64,000 nt of DNA from NCBI GenBank assembly GCA_032433765.1, contig JAVIAB010000024.1:10008321-10072320 (forward strand), in the 5' to 3' direction. Position 1 is the first letter of the stretch, and each line of letters starts with the position of its first letter. Positions 44,812 through 54,943 of this stretch are shown here, piece by piece. This stretch comes from Megaustenia siamemsis (taxonomy: Eukaryota; Mollusca; Gastropoda; Stylommatophora; Ariophantidae). Both the position numbers and the translations under genes were made by a program. The notes beneath the pieces were generated by a model. That model searched no databases. It saw nothing but the letters and a program-made list of their open reading frames with translations, and had not been told where the DNA came from.

Positions 44812-45425
44812 GTGATACAAGGGGCAATGTGATCTCTTTATTTAGAGAATGATACAAAGTACAATGTGATCTCTTTATTTAGAGAATGATACAAAGTACA
44901 ATGTGATCTCTTTATTTAGAGAATGATACAAAGTACAATGTGATCTCTTTATTTAGAGAATGATACAAAGTACAATGTGATCTCTTTATTTAGAGAATGA
45001 TACAAAGTACAATGTGATCTCTTTATTTAGAGAATGATACAAAGTACAATGTGATCTCTTTATTTAGAGAATGATACAAAGTACAATGTGATAGCTTTAC
45101 TGAGAGAGAGAGAGAATGATACAAAGTACAATGTTTAACAGAGAGTGTGATACAAAGTGCAATGTGACCTTTTTAATTAAAGAATGATACAAAGTAAAAT
45201 GTGATAGTTTAACTGAGAGAGTGTGATACAAAGTGCATTGTGACAGCTTTACTGAGAGAGCGTGATACAAGAGGCAATGTGACCTCTTTATCTAGAGAAT
45301 GATACAAACAAAGTACAATGTGATAGTTTAACTAAGAGAGGGTGTGATACAAGAGGCAATGTGACCTCTTTATCTAGAGAATGATACAAACAAAGTACAA
45401 TGTGATAGTTTAACTAAGAGAGGGC
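44812..45425. repeat. 37-bp tandem array with degenerate tail
   Basis: About 8 near-identical units with GATACAAAGTACAATGTGATC, then degenerate units containing GAGAGAGTGTGATAC. Confidence 0.93.
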
Positions 45426-45509
45426 ATGTGACGCAAAAAGAAAGCATTTAGAACACGATAAAGATGAGCAAGATGAATGGAAAGAGGAAACGATGGAAAC
45501 CAGGCATCA

Positions 45510-45825
45510 AGTACCGTGCCTGCTGGCGTAGGTGATCATGTCTCTCCACAACTTTCAATCTCGATAGTTATTTATCATTTCTGTTCTTCTGTGAAAGCAT
45601 TCTCTTAAGCTGTCTTGTATCTTTTCTCTTTGTTTCCCTCTATCTCTTCATCCCTCAATTGTCCCAGTTGTTACAATGTATTCCAGCTGTTCCCTTCTCA
45701 TTACGTGGCCAAAAAATGATTGTTTCTTCCTAATATTGGAAATTAGCTCTCTTTTTTGCTTTGGCCTCTTTCAGAACGTCTTCATTACTCTTCCTAGCTG
45801 TCCATGGTATTCTCAACATTCTTAA
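45510..45825 (-). mobile_element. LINE family A 3' fragment
   Basis: Minus-strand copy from the tail (CAAGTACCGTGCCTGCTGGCG on plus) to MLRIPWTARKSNEDVLKEAK. Confidence 0.84.
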
Positions 45826-45839
45826 TAAAATAGAAAAAA

Positions 45840-45965
45840 AATATAGATATTCCAAATAACATAATAAGAGATCAACTGAAATTATGACATGCATTGCATG
45901 AAGGACCGAAAGATGTGTAGATAGATGATCGCCTACTCCAACCGGCACGACACCTGATGATGATA
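45840..45965 (+). mobile_element. Short LINE 3'-end fragment
   Basis: Ends ATCGCCTACTCCAACCGGCACGACACCTGATGATGATAA, the typical family D-like 3' tail. Confidence 0.5.
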
Positions 45966-46004
45966 ATGCAGGTATTATTAGGGAAATGCATGGTTTAGTA
46001 GCTA

Positions 46005-48109
46005 TAGCTCGTTTCAAAACATATGCCCAACTTCAAAACGCTATTACTCTCTAACCGTTTGTTAAATACTTTTGAAATTTTCCAAATGTTATTAGAATGC
46101 AAAAGACCCTTTAAATGTATATTTAACAAATATCTTGCAGCTGCAGTTTTCTTAAAGCGGCGATATTTCTTTGATGTTTGTCAAAATTGTAAATTGTGAA
46201 GCCCTAAAGAATAGAAATTACCGTAGTTGCTGGTCTACGATTAATTTTCACTAGGTAAAGGCGTGGCCGTAATGGGGAAATAACTGGATAAAACAAAACA
46301 CCAGGATAATTATTGTCTTCTCAGTTCGAGGACGGACGATAATATCAAGGTATACCTGTATGTCCAGTTTTTATAGTTGTGTGGTCCTGAAAAGGACCGT
46401 TTGTTGAAATAATTTAAGGTAATATAGGGGCCAACATTGTGGGGGCTATATACTTTCATTCTGAATCAGACGAGTCTAAAAGATTAATAACTATTTGGGG
46501 TTGAACATTCCACAAACCATCATTTTTCCAATATTCCTCTTCCTGTTTTAAGACGTGGTCTTCACATTTAGCCCAATAATCTTTGTCTATATTTAATAAA
46601 GCGAGATTAGCAAGAGTCTTTACATCGCATATTTTGAATGATGTATTTTCATCTGCCACTTGTCCTTTTAATTTTGCCCAGATTAGTTCTATTGGATTTA
46701 AATGAGCATGGTAAGGTGGCAGCCTCAAACTTATATGACCGTGCTCTTGGATAATCTTATCTATTTGAAAAATCTTTGTCCTCTGTTTTTGCTTTACTAG
46801 AGATAGTAATTCAGGTTTTAAGTACATGTTATTAAATTGTATGTGCTCCTTTGTGAGCCATATCTTAATAGCATCTTTTGTACTGGATGACGTCGGGACT
46901 TTATCTTCAAGTGCAACAATGTTGTGGTACGCTGCATTGTCCATTATTAGGCAAGATGGTCGATCTAGTGATGGGAGAACAGAATTTTCAATCCAATGTC
47001 TAAATATGTGACGATTCATCTCAGAGTGATAATCCCGATTGTCTATGGATTTTGAAAGAAAAATGAACTCTGCATTCTGTATTAGTCCATGTTGTCGACT
47101 ACCTGCATGAGCAATTATCAAGCGCTGTCCTTTGCTGCTAGGTATTAATCTCTTAATCTTTCCATCTGATGACTGCCATTCCCTTTGGTTAGTGTGGTGA
47201 GCATTGATCCATGTTTCATCCAAGTACACAATATCATAATCTTGCTTGCGCACCTCTTTTACTTCACGTAAGTACTTGCTTCTCATGACTACTATATGTG
47301 GCTTCTCACAGATGATGTTTCGTCCATTGGAATACTTTCTGAATATAAAGCCAGCAGCTCTCACATTCCTCCATAATGTAGACTTTGATATTTCAATACT
47401 GTTGTTCTTTTTCAGCGATACTTTTAATTTTCTTATTGTAACAGTTTCACTCATACCCAACATTTTGCGAATTTCACTTCTAATAAGTTCACTGTCGAAA
47501 TTATCCAACATTTTTGCTCTTCCTTGTGAGTTTGTATATTTTGAACATTGACGGTCACGTGCTTGAATCCAGCGATTAAATGACCGTTTAGATAAATCCA
47601 AAATGTGTCTTGTCCTATTCTCAGGGTTTTCTAAAGAATGAAATAATCTTCTTCGTTTAGCCTCTTTGCACAAATAGTCATACATTTTTATTGCGATGTT
47701 TTGTAAACTGCAGAATTTCATTTTAAGACTCATGATAAATGTTAGCGTTCCACGTCAACACCTATGAATGAACGGAAATGGAACACACAATGCCTCGTGT
47801 TTACTACAAGTGTCTAATTGTGTCAGACAGCTCACGCGGAAAGCGTGCAAAAACCTGTGTATGGATTGTTAATCGCTATTTTTAAATTAAAATACTGTAA
47901 ACACTATGTTTTGACTACATCAATGTGTCGTTATAAATTTATATAAATCAAATAAGCAATAATAATAACCAAATGTTTGTTTTAAATGAAATTAATTCCC
48001 TGTTGGGTTCTAATCATTATAACTTTACATGCACATTTTGAAAAAATTACAAAAAGCGGTTTAAAAGATATTGATTTTAAAAATTGGGCACGACTTATGA
48101 AACAAGCTA
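46005..48109 (-). mobile_element. Complete IS630/Tc1/mariner-superfamily transposon, 2105 bp
   Basis: Bounded by TA at 46003-46004 and 48110-48111 (target-site duplication). The ends form an imperfect inverted repeat of about 40 bp: TAGCTCGTTTCAAAACATAT...GCCCAACTT on the left and, reverse-complemented, TAGCTTGTTTCATAAGTCGT...GCCCAATTT on the right. It contains one intact transposase frame on the minus strand with about 376 bp before and 451 bp after it. A deletion derivative of one end is at 905-1216. All parts for mobility appear present. Confidence 0.88.
46456..47733 (-). CDS. DDE transposase of the Tc1/mariner superfamily, 425 aa, DD83E spacing
   Basis: Would cut and rejoin transposon ends at TA sites. 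The N-terminal third (about residues 35-130) has two helix-turn-helix-like segments (LDLSKRSFNRWIQARDR; ISKSTLWRNVRAAGFIFRK) expected to bind the terminal repeats. The catalytic domain has D172 in YLDETWINAHH, D265 in CLIMDNAAYHN and E349 in HLNPIELIWAKLKG, the standard motifs of IS630/Tc1/mariner enzymes. The D265-E349 gap is 83 residues, far above the 34-39 of classical Tc1/mariner, owing to an insert rich in K, Q and I. I recall a DD82E lineage of this superfamily but cannot verify it here. Start at 47733 gives a frame uninterrupted to a TGA-type end at 46456. No intron or stop. Likely functional or only recently inactive. Confidence 0.9.
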   Translation of the reverse strand: MSLKMKFCSLQNIAIKMYDYLCKEAKRRRLFHSLENPENRTRHILDLSKRSFNRWIQARDRQCSKYTNSQGRAKMLDNFDSELIRSEIRKMLGMSETVTIRKLKVSLKKNNSIEISKSTLWRNVRAAGFIFRKYSNGRNIICEKPHIVVMRSKYLREVKEVRKQDYDIVYLDETWINAHHTNQREWQSSDGKIKRLIPSSKGQRLIIAHAGSRQHGLIQNAEFIFLSKSIDNRDYHSEMNRHIFRHWIENSVLPSLDRPSCLIMDNAAYHNIVALEDKVPTSSSTKDAIKIWLTKEHIQFNNMYLKPELLSLVKQKQRTKIFQIDKIIQEHGHISLRLPPYHAHLNPIELIWAKLKGQVADENTSFKICDVKTLANLALLNIDKDYWAKCEDHVLKQEEEYWKNDGLWNVQPQIVINLLDSSDSE

Positions 48110-48189
48110 TAATGGTACTCGTAGGGTAATTTGTTACTTTCTGTGACGTAGTTAGATCTTAGTAATATTTCTCATGTTATGTGTTATTG

Positions 48190-48583
48190 GTTATTGGTTA
48201 TGGAAGGCCCCGGTATCACTGCAAACGAATCAAAAATCCATAATTGCTCAACCGCCCGTGCCAGTGGAATCATCCGAATTACTAACTCATCTCCCAAGCA
48301 AAGAAAGGTATCTGTAGTCCCCATCGTAGCAGTCTCAGCACACGCCAAAAGACATAAGGCGAAACCATGCAGAAAGTGAACACAGTCAACTGTTCCCTGT
48401 CATATGATGTCATTCTTCAACGTAAACAATGGGATATTGAAACATGATCAAAACAGATGAAACACAGCTCACAGTGTGCACAGAGCACTTAACTCAGTAG
48501 CTCCCGCAACAAGCCGGACTTGGAATATGAGGAAACTGCAACAAGGAACACCCTTCAGACATAGCCTTCAATGGTTCCTGCCG
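48190..48583 (-). repeat. Dispersed repeat P, copy 2
   Basis: Reverse complement of 40666-41050, sharing e.g. GAAGGCCCCGGTATCACTGC and TTGCTCAACCGCCCGTGCCA on plus. Lies just outside the transposon. Confidence 0.85.
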
Positions 48584-49253
48584 CCTATCCACCATATACC
48601 GGAAGTTCACGTCCTCCCGAAAATGATGATCGTCATATTGAGAACAAAAAATGTATAGCGCTTGATGATGTTAGGACATCGTTCTTGACTCCAACCGAAC
48701 ATATAAACACACAGTTAGTCGTCGAATTATCCCCGTCACACATCAAACAACAGACCCTGCGGTTAGCGTACAACGAACGAAACACGGTGCAAATTCACAA
48801 AGATGAAAATCTTCGGTTGACTTGACGGAGATATCCATTAATGCGTTTCAGCATGTAAATAACTTGCGTCCAAAATCCCAAAGTCGGCCATTGAATAGCA
48901 CTCACTGTGACGTAAACCGCATGTCAACACTAGACGGTGAAGGTCGCCGTTACAATACTTGACTTGTCAAAAAGAAACATTGCTGTATGTACATCGCCGG
49001 TGCAGATTTGTCCACTTCGTCGCGCAGATTTGCTAAGTAGAACATCATTTTGATTTCAACACAGAAAATTGCAATCAGAGAGCCGAAATTAATCAAACCC
49101 CCGATGCATTGTCTGCAGTGGTCGAGTGAACGTGAAACGTTCCACCATTTTGAAACGGAAGTCATGTTATGTGTATTCCATTTTTGTTTTCTTTTATGTT
49201 TTGACATAAGTATTTGGAGAAATCGTGTCATCATTTAGTTTAATTATTGTCAG
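48584..49253. other. Unidentified intronic sequence
   Basis: No repeat family seen. A good acceptor-like TTTTGATTTCAACACAG at about 49048-49064 has no donor at a microexon distance. Confidence 0.3.
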
Positions 49254-49274
49254 GTTTTGTATATCAGAAGAACA
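49254..49274 (+). CDS. Weak candidate 21-nt microexon
   Basis: Acceptor TTTAATTATTGTCAG, 21 nt open in frame 0 (VLYIRRT), donor GTGTGT. Right length and phase, poor donor. Confidence 0.3.
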
Positions 49275-49412
49275 GTGTGTGTTTCAAATATCATTTGACC
49301 ACTGCATGATTTACCAACGAACAAACTACTTCGTGTTACAATTTAAATGTGCTCAAAATATGCGTTTGTATTACGGATTGTCCGAAATTGAAGTCCATAT
49401 ATCAGAAATATT

Positions 49413-49774
49413 ACTGGAGTCTGTAGAAATGTGGTTTTACAGAAGAATGTTGAGAATACCATGGTCAGCTTAGAAGAGTAATGAAAATGTTCTGAAAGAG
49501 GTCAAAGCAAAAAGAGAGCTAATTTCCAATATTAGGAAGAAACAATCATCTTTTTTTGGCCATGTAATGAGAAGAGAACAACCGGAATATATTGTAACAA
49601 CTGGAAAAATTGAGTGATGAAGAGATAGAGAAAGCAAACAGAAAAAATACCAGACAGCTTAAAAGAATGGTTTGGCAGAAGATCAACAACAGAAGTGATA
49701 AATAACTGTTGAGATCGAAAGTTGTTGAGAGACATGATCACCTACTCCTGGAAGGCCCGGTTCTTGATGATGAT
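49413..49774 (+). mobile_element. LINE family A fragment, first of three flanking the duplicated microexon
   Basis: Begins CTGGAGTCTGTAGAAATGTGG and ends at the GATGATGAT tail; frame broken (GGTCAGCTTAGAAG). Directly followed by the microexon-bearing spacer. Confidence 0.85.
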
Positions 49775-49985
49775 ACCAGTAATAACTCTACATAACAATG
49801 GATTTATTTCCCCTGTCTTCAATGACAGAGACTGGTTTTATAGAGTAAAGAAAATATACATAAACGTGACTTTAGTAAATGTATCAGATAGAAAGACATA
49901 CATTATGAATTATACTGCATTGATAATACAACGGATGGTAACGACTATCAACGTTTTGTTAAACTACAACCACATGCCTTTTCAG

Positions 49986-50015
49986 ACTCTCAATATGTGG
50001 TTAGGAGGAAGAGAG
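49986..50015 (+). CDS. 30-nt microexon, duplicated pair member 1
   Basis: Acceptor CCACATGCCTTTTCAG, 30 nt encoding TLNMWLGGRE in frame 0 (frame 1 stops), donor GTGAGTAAT. Compared with its paralogue at 50651 it differs at nine of 30 nt in seven codons, every change nonsynonymous; W5, G7 and R9 are shared. The surrounding introns are almost identical, so the divergence stops at the splice sites. This is the strongest evidence that these units are translated exons under selection to vary. Confidence 0.77.
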
Positions 50016-50029
50016 GTGAGTAATATGAT

Positions 50030-50438
50030 CAAATGTATGTGAATTATGGATAATAAGACAACAGACAAGAAAATCAATGAAGACTTTAGAAATGTGGTTT
50101 AATAGAAGAATGTTGAGAATACCATTGATTGGTAAGAAGAGTAATGAAAACGTTCTGAAAGAGGCCAAAGTATAAAGAGGGCTAATTTCCAATATTAGGA
50201 ATAAACAATCATCATGTTTTGGCCATGTAATGAGAAGAGAACAACTGGAATATATAGTAACAACTGGAACAATTTAGGGACGAAGTTATAGAGGAAAGCA
50301 AAGAGAAAGAATACCAGACAGCTTAAGAAAATGGTTTGGCAGAAGGTCAACAACAGAAATGATAAATAACTGTCGAGAACGAAAGTTGTGGAGAGACATG
50401 ATCACCTACTCCCAGAACGCCCGGTACTTGATGATGAT
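50030..50438 (+). mobile_element. LINE family A fragment, second of three
   Basis: Same segment as 50692-51086, ending CCCGGTACTTGATGATGATA. Begins about 15 nt inside the intron after microexon 49986. Confidence 0.85.
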
Positions 50439-50650
50439 ACCAGTAATAACTCTACATAACAATGGATTTATTTCCCCTGTCTTCAATGACAGAGACTGGT
50501 TTTATAGAGTAAAGAAAATATACATAAACGTGACTTTAGTAAATGTATCAGAGAGAAAGACATACATTATGAATTATACTGCATTGATAATACAACTGAT
50601 GGTAAACGACTATCAACGTTTTGTTAAACTACAACCACATGCCTTTTCAG

Positions 50651-50680
50651 ATTGGCATTATTTGGGAAGGAGCAAGAAAG
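50651..50680 (+). CDS. 30-nt microexon, duplicated pair member 2
   Basis: Acceptor CCACATGCCTTTTCAG, 30 nt encoding IGIIWEGARK in frame 0, donor GTGAGTAAT. All nine differences from 49986-50015 alter amino acids, some radically (L to G, L to E, E to K). Because the copies have the same phase and splice sites, either or both could be included without changing frame; mutually exclusive use is possible but untested. Confidence 0.77.
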
Positions 50681-50691
50681 GTGAGTAATAT

Positions 50692-51086
50692 GATCATATG
50701 TATGTGAATTATGGATAATAAGACAACAGACAAGAAAATCAATGACGACTTTAGAAATGTGGTTTAATAGAAGAATGGTGAGAATACCATGGACAGCTAA
50801 GAAGAGTGATGAAAACGTTCTGAAAGAGGCCAAAGTATAAAGAGGGCTAATTTCCAATATTAGGAATAAACAATCATAATTTTTGGTCATGTAATGAGAA
50901 GAGAACAGCTGGAATATATTGTAACAACTGGGAAAATAGAGGTAAGCAAAGAGAAAAAATACCAGACAGCTTAAGAGGATGACTTGGCTGAAGATCAACA
51001 ACAAAAATGATAAACAACTGTTTAAATCGAAAGTTGTGGAGAGACATGATCACCTACGCTAGCAGGCATGGTACTTGATGAGGATG
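50692..51086 (+). mobile_element. LINE family A fragment, third of three
   Basis: Ends GGCATGGTACTTGATGAGGATG. No spacer or microexon copy follows it, as expected from unequal exchange between flanking LINE copies. Confidence 0.85.
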
Positions 51087-51524
51087 AATGTGGTCTAGAA
51101 ATGAGAGGCGCCGAATAATGAACGATACAATTTACAGTTCCAGTCTTAAATTATGAGACAGACAACGTCACACATGTTAAGTTGTTCACGATTTTTCTCA
51201 ATTCATCCGTTTCCTGTGAAACTATTTCTGGATTTCCTATATTGTTTCACCCTCCAAGTCAATAATGTGCCCTTTTCTGACTATAACCCACATCTTGCAC
51301 TGTTCACTCTAAAACTTGTTGGTCACAACTGCAGGTTTTGTGAATTCCCACACAGAACTACCCTTACCTAGATCGGAGCAACAGAGTCAAAGGTTGGAAG
51401 TAAAAACAAGGGTGAGATAAAGAAGTGATTGTCTCCCCTTGTATCTGAGATGTTCATCGACGTGTCAGTGTAGAACTGCTGGACAAGTAACGGAAGAAAT
51501 TAAAATAAAATACAAACAAAAAGA
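51087..51524. other. Unidentified intronic sequence
   Basis: No repeat seen. A possible exon starting after CCCTTACCTAG (about 51372) has lengths to usable donors that are not multiples of three. Confidence 0.3.
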
Positions 51525-52060
51525 TATGGTTAAAGCTTTACGTAATTAATAATCGACACAAATTTGCACGACGTTTCGGCTCAATAGATCTGCAGCAGGA
51601 ACAACAATCAACACACACACATATGTAAGTAAATAAAAGTATCCTTACATAGCTAACTAAAAATGGAGCATCTAAAACAAAAAATTGCAAACTAGAATGA
51701 GAAATAAAAATAAAAATGCCTTCCCTGCGTATTATGGTGTGACAAGAAGGGAAATGAACGAGGGATAGTCCGCGCAGGACACTAGGTGTAGTTAACCAGC
51801 TAATGTATCCTGCGCGGACTAGCCCTAGTTTATTTTCCTTCTAGCACATCGCAATATGCAGGGAAGACATTTTTATTTTGATTTCTCATTCTTGTTGGAA
51901 ATTATTGATTGTAGAGACTCCATTATTAGTTAGCTGTGTAGAGCTAACTGTATTTACATACACATCTGTTTGAGTGGTGTTTGCTGTTCTGCTGAAGGCC
52001 CATTCAGCCGAAACGGCGTTCAAATGTGTGTCGTCCATTAATTACGTAAAACATTTAACG
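51525..52060. mobile_element. Foldback element: 536-bp imperfect palindrome
   Basis: The left half (from GGTTAAAGCTTTACGTAATT) is complementary to the right half (to AATTACGTAAAACATTTAAC) over nearly its full length, with matched segments TAGCTAACTAAAAATGGAG / TAGCTAACTAATAATGGAG, CTTCCCTGC and a GTCCGCGCAGGA core around a loop of about 28 nt near 51795. The ends share ACGTTTCGGC. No coding sequence. A foldback/MITE-type nonautonomous DNA transposon. A terminus is found at 830-904. Confidence 0.85.
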
Positions 52061-52109
52061 CTACCACCGTTTCTATGTTTTGTCATTTCTCTTTAACAAT
52101 CAGCTTTAC

Positions 52110-52500
52110 TACAGCTGCGCAATGTGCAGTCAAGTACAGTTTGTGTGTATTGAGATATTGAGTTATTTGCGGGTCATCATCATTGCACTCCGAACATGTC
52201 CATAGGTGCTCAGATCCCCTCCTCAGCAATTCCCGCAGTGTCCAGCGACTGACGACTCCAGTTCTATGTTGGTTGATAAGTCTTCTTACACGGCCACCAA
52301 GTTTCTCATTTCTGGCCGTGCCCATCTTAACTCCCATTTCCATCATCCGAAGAAGTGACGTGGATCTGTGTTTGTCGAAGTCCTGTGCTCTTCTGACTTC
52401 TCGGAGGGCATTGATGATGTCCGCCCGATCCATTGGTTGCCCGTCCTCAACGACAGCACCGCTAGCCAACTGTCCGCTCTTTCATTTCCCCTATATGTGT
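52110..52500 (-). mobile_element. LINE RNase H / C-terminal fragment, second copy
   Basis: Minus strand has RGNERADSW-like RNase H residues, then MDRADIINALREVRRAQDFD and a tail SEHLWTCSECNDDDPQITQY. Same family as 4670-5053, with a frameshift. Confidence 0.75.
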
Positions 52501-52635
52501 GTGTATGTACACAATCAATGTACATTATATATGTACTGTGATGTTTATAAACAGTTTCATAATCTACCACCTCATGGTCATAGCCTTGAATAGATGAGCT
52601 CAAGTTATCAAATATTTCAACTGTTTCCATTTCAG

Positions 52636-52683
52636 TCCACGAATATTGAAGGCTGTACTAAAACAGGGGAAGTCATTGATTGT
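52636..52683 (+). CDS. Weak candidate 48-nt exon, possibly terminal
   Basis: Strong acceptor CAACTGTTTCCATTTCAG, then 48 nt open in frame 0 (STNIEGCTKTGEVIDC) to a donor-like GTAATA. Read through, the frame continues 12 more codons to a stop at about 52720, so an alternative terminal exon is also possible. Two cysteines make it unlike the other blocks. Confidence 0.3.
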
Positions 52684-52721
52684 GTAATAGTATATTCAAA
52701 CCACACATTAATTAATAAATA

Positions 52722-53391
52722 AATAGGAGTATGACTTCATTGCTCTACGTATTAAAACAACGAATCACTAGGACGCCTATTTAAATACGAGGCGTGTTCA
52801 CAAAAAACCCGTCCTAGCTGTGTCATGTGGACATACAAAAGAGGCACGGTGATGTCACATCTGACGTAATAAGCATAAACAAATATGTAATATGCTCAGC
52901 TTTTCAGGACCAGAACAGGAAACACGTTATTTTTAGTTTTGGATCAGATTAATTTTCCTGTTTCAAAAATTTTCACTATATCCATTTTTTATTTATCTGC
53001 TTCACCTACAATTTAGATAAATGTAGCATGTGTTATACATCACTGGATAGGGAAATGGATACAGAAAATGAAAATAGAAATATATTTATGATATGTGATT
53101 ATTTGTAGAATTTGTTTAATATAAAATATTCATGGTGGGTAATTTTTATTCAAAATATTGTAATTCACTTATCTTTTTCCATGTTTATAAGTGCTGTTAT
53201 CTATTTGTCTGAAATATTATATAATATAAACCAACTTCCTCCAAAATACAGTTTATTTAATGGATTTATGCCCACAAATAACGAAATTATGTACATTTTG
53301 GTAAATGATCCCAGAAAGAAAATATAAATTTATGTGACGTCATAACAATATTATTTACAAGTCAAGTTTATAATTTTTATTTACACAACTA
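52722..53391. other. AT-rich intronic sequence
   Basis: No repeat family, exon or RNA gene recognised. An ORF at 53112-53327 is AT-rich and unsupported. Confidence 0.3.
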
Positions 53392-53647
53392 GGGAGCCGC
53401 GATAGCTCAGTGGTTAGTGAACTGGACTACCACGGACAAGGGTAGGGTTCGATCCCAACCGACGGCTTCCGGGTTCACCCAGCCTTAAATGGGTACCGGA
53501 TTTTTTTCTGGGAAAGTAAAGCAGCACGGGCGTAATACTGACCACATTACCCAAAAATCATGTGCTGAAGGTCTGTAAAATATGGGTCACTAACACCATA
53601 TTTCCCTATACGCCACTTGGCGTGACGGGGGTACTTTACTTTACTAT
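53392..53647 (+). mobile_element. SINE 1, full length and best preserved
   Basis: Starts GGGAGCCGCGATAGCTCAGTGG with B box GGTTCGATCCC, continues through TGGGAAAGTAAAGCAGCACG and ends CTTGGCGTGACGGGGGTACT followed by TTTACTTTACTA. The best single reference for the family in this window. Confidence 0.95.
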
Positions 53648-53814
53648 TTACACAGCTGGACTTATTTTGTGTGATTGGTCTCTAAAGTACCAGTTTCATT
53701 ATCAGAATAGCAACCACTCGATTCCTCTGAGGCACTGATAGTTCTGGAATAGAAGGCATCCACTAGCTAAAACTAAGCCAGGTAGTCTTGGTTTTTTTAG
53801 CATAACTATATCAT

Positions 53815-54943
53815 AAGATCTTTAGTAGAAAGAGCCATAGAGGTGAAAACAGATATATACCGATGTTTCATAGATTACACCAAGGCATTGGACAAAGTAA
53901 AGCACCAAGAAATAACATTTTGGAAAGCATAAACGTAGACAGCAAAGATCTAAGAATAATAAAGAACATGTACTGGCAACAAACAGAAGCCATAAGAACT
54001 GGAAACCAATTGGGAATGTTTCAACAAATAAAACAGGGTGTTAGACAAGGTTGTGTGCTGTCACCAGATTTGTTTAATATTTATAGTGAGATTATTTTAA
54101 GATCCATAAGGGACATGCCTGGAATAAACAATTGGAGGTCATAATATAAATAATCTAAGGTATGCTGATGATACAGTCTTAATCGCTAAGAGTGAAAATG
54201 TGTTACAAGAAATGTTGGACATTATAGTGAAAGAAAGCAAAAATAAAAGACTCAACCTTAATAGCAAAAAGAGAGAGGTAATGGTAACAACAAAGAAAAT
54301 AACATCACCTCAGTGCAAAATAAAGACAAGTGGAACAATATTAAAACAGGTAAATGAATTTAAATATTTGAGAACTTTTTTAACCTCAGACGGAAGATGT
54401 AAAAAAGAGGTGAGATGCAGAATGGCTCAGGCAAAAGCAGCTTTCCAAAAAATGAGGAAGATACTATGCAATCCATTTTTGACAATAGAAACAAGAAAAA
54501 GAGTTCTTAAATGTTACGTAGAGCCAGTCTTAACATATGGATGCGAATGATGGATAATAGGACAACAGACAAGGAAATCAATGGAGTCTGTTGAAATGTG
54601 GTTTTACAGAAGAATGTTGGGAGTACCATGGACAGCTAAGAAGAATAATGAAGATGTTCTGAGAGAGGTCAAAGCAAAAAGAGAGCTAATTTCCAATATT
54701 AGGGAGAAACAATCATCATTTTTTAGCCATGTAATGAGAAGAGAACAACTGGAATATATTGTAACAACTGGAAAAATTGAGGGACGAAGAGATAGAGTGA
54801 AGCAAAGAAAAAAAATACCAGACAGCTTAAGAGAATGGCTTGGCAGAAGGTCAACAACAGAAATGATAAATAGCTGCCGGGATCGAAACTTGTGGAGAGA
54901 CATGATCACCTACGCCAGTAGGCATGGCACTTGATGATGATGA
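53815..54943 (+). mobile_element. LINE family A, longest copy (RT domain, nearly intact frames)
   Basis: Encodes RT motifs in order: [34 protein letters not shown] and, after a frameshift at about 54137, NNLRYADDTVLIAKSE (catalytic YADD). Then LNSKKREVMVTTKK, the TSGTILKQVNEFKYLRTF block, a stop at 54547-54549 where other copies have a serine (CES), and finally the intact 117-aa distal frame FYRRMLGVPWTAKKNNEDVL ... YASRHGT. 5' truncated within the RT; ends in GATGATGATGA. One frameshift and one stop are the main lesions, so it is relatively young. Confidence 0.92.

Larger units (their letters stand above)
49775..50691 (+). repeat. 664-bp direct duplication carrying a microexon
   Basis: ACCAGTAATAACTCTACATA starts at 49775 and again at 50439. 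The order is LINE A, spacer plus microexon, LINE A, spacer plus microexon, LINE A. Outside the microexon the copies differ by two substitutions and one indel over about 210 bp upstream, and about three changes in the first 105 bp downstream. Confidence 0.9.

Noticed and set aside
49722..50042. One long exon from 49829 to 50015 using the upstream ATGACAG acceptor
   Set aside because: A 187/188-nt exon would be frameshifted between the two copies, whereas the internal CTTTTCAG acceptor gives two 30-nt exons and matches where divergence is concentrated.
53392..53470. Functional tRNA gene
   Set aside because: A and B boxes are present, but the sequence is the head of a SINE with a long body and no closing acceptor stem; same for all other copies.
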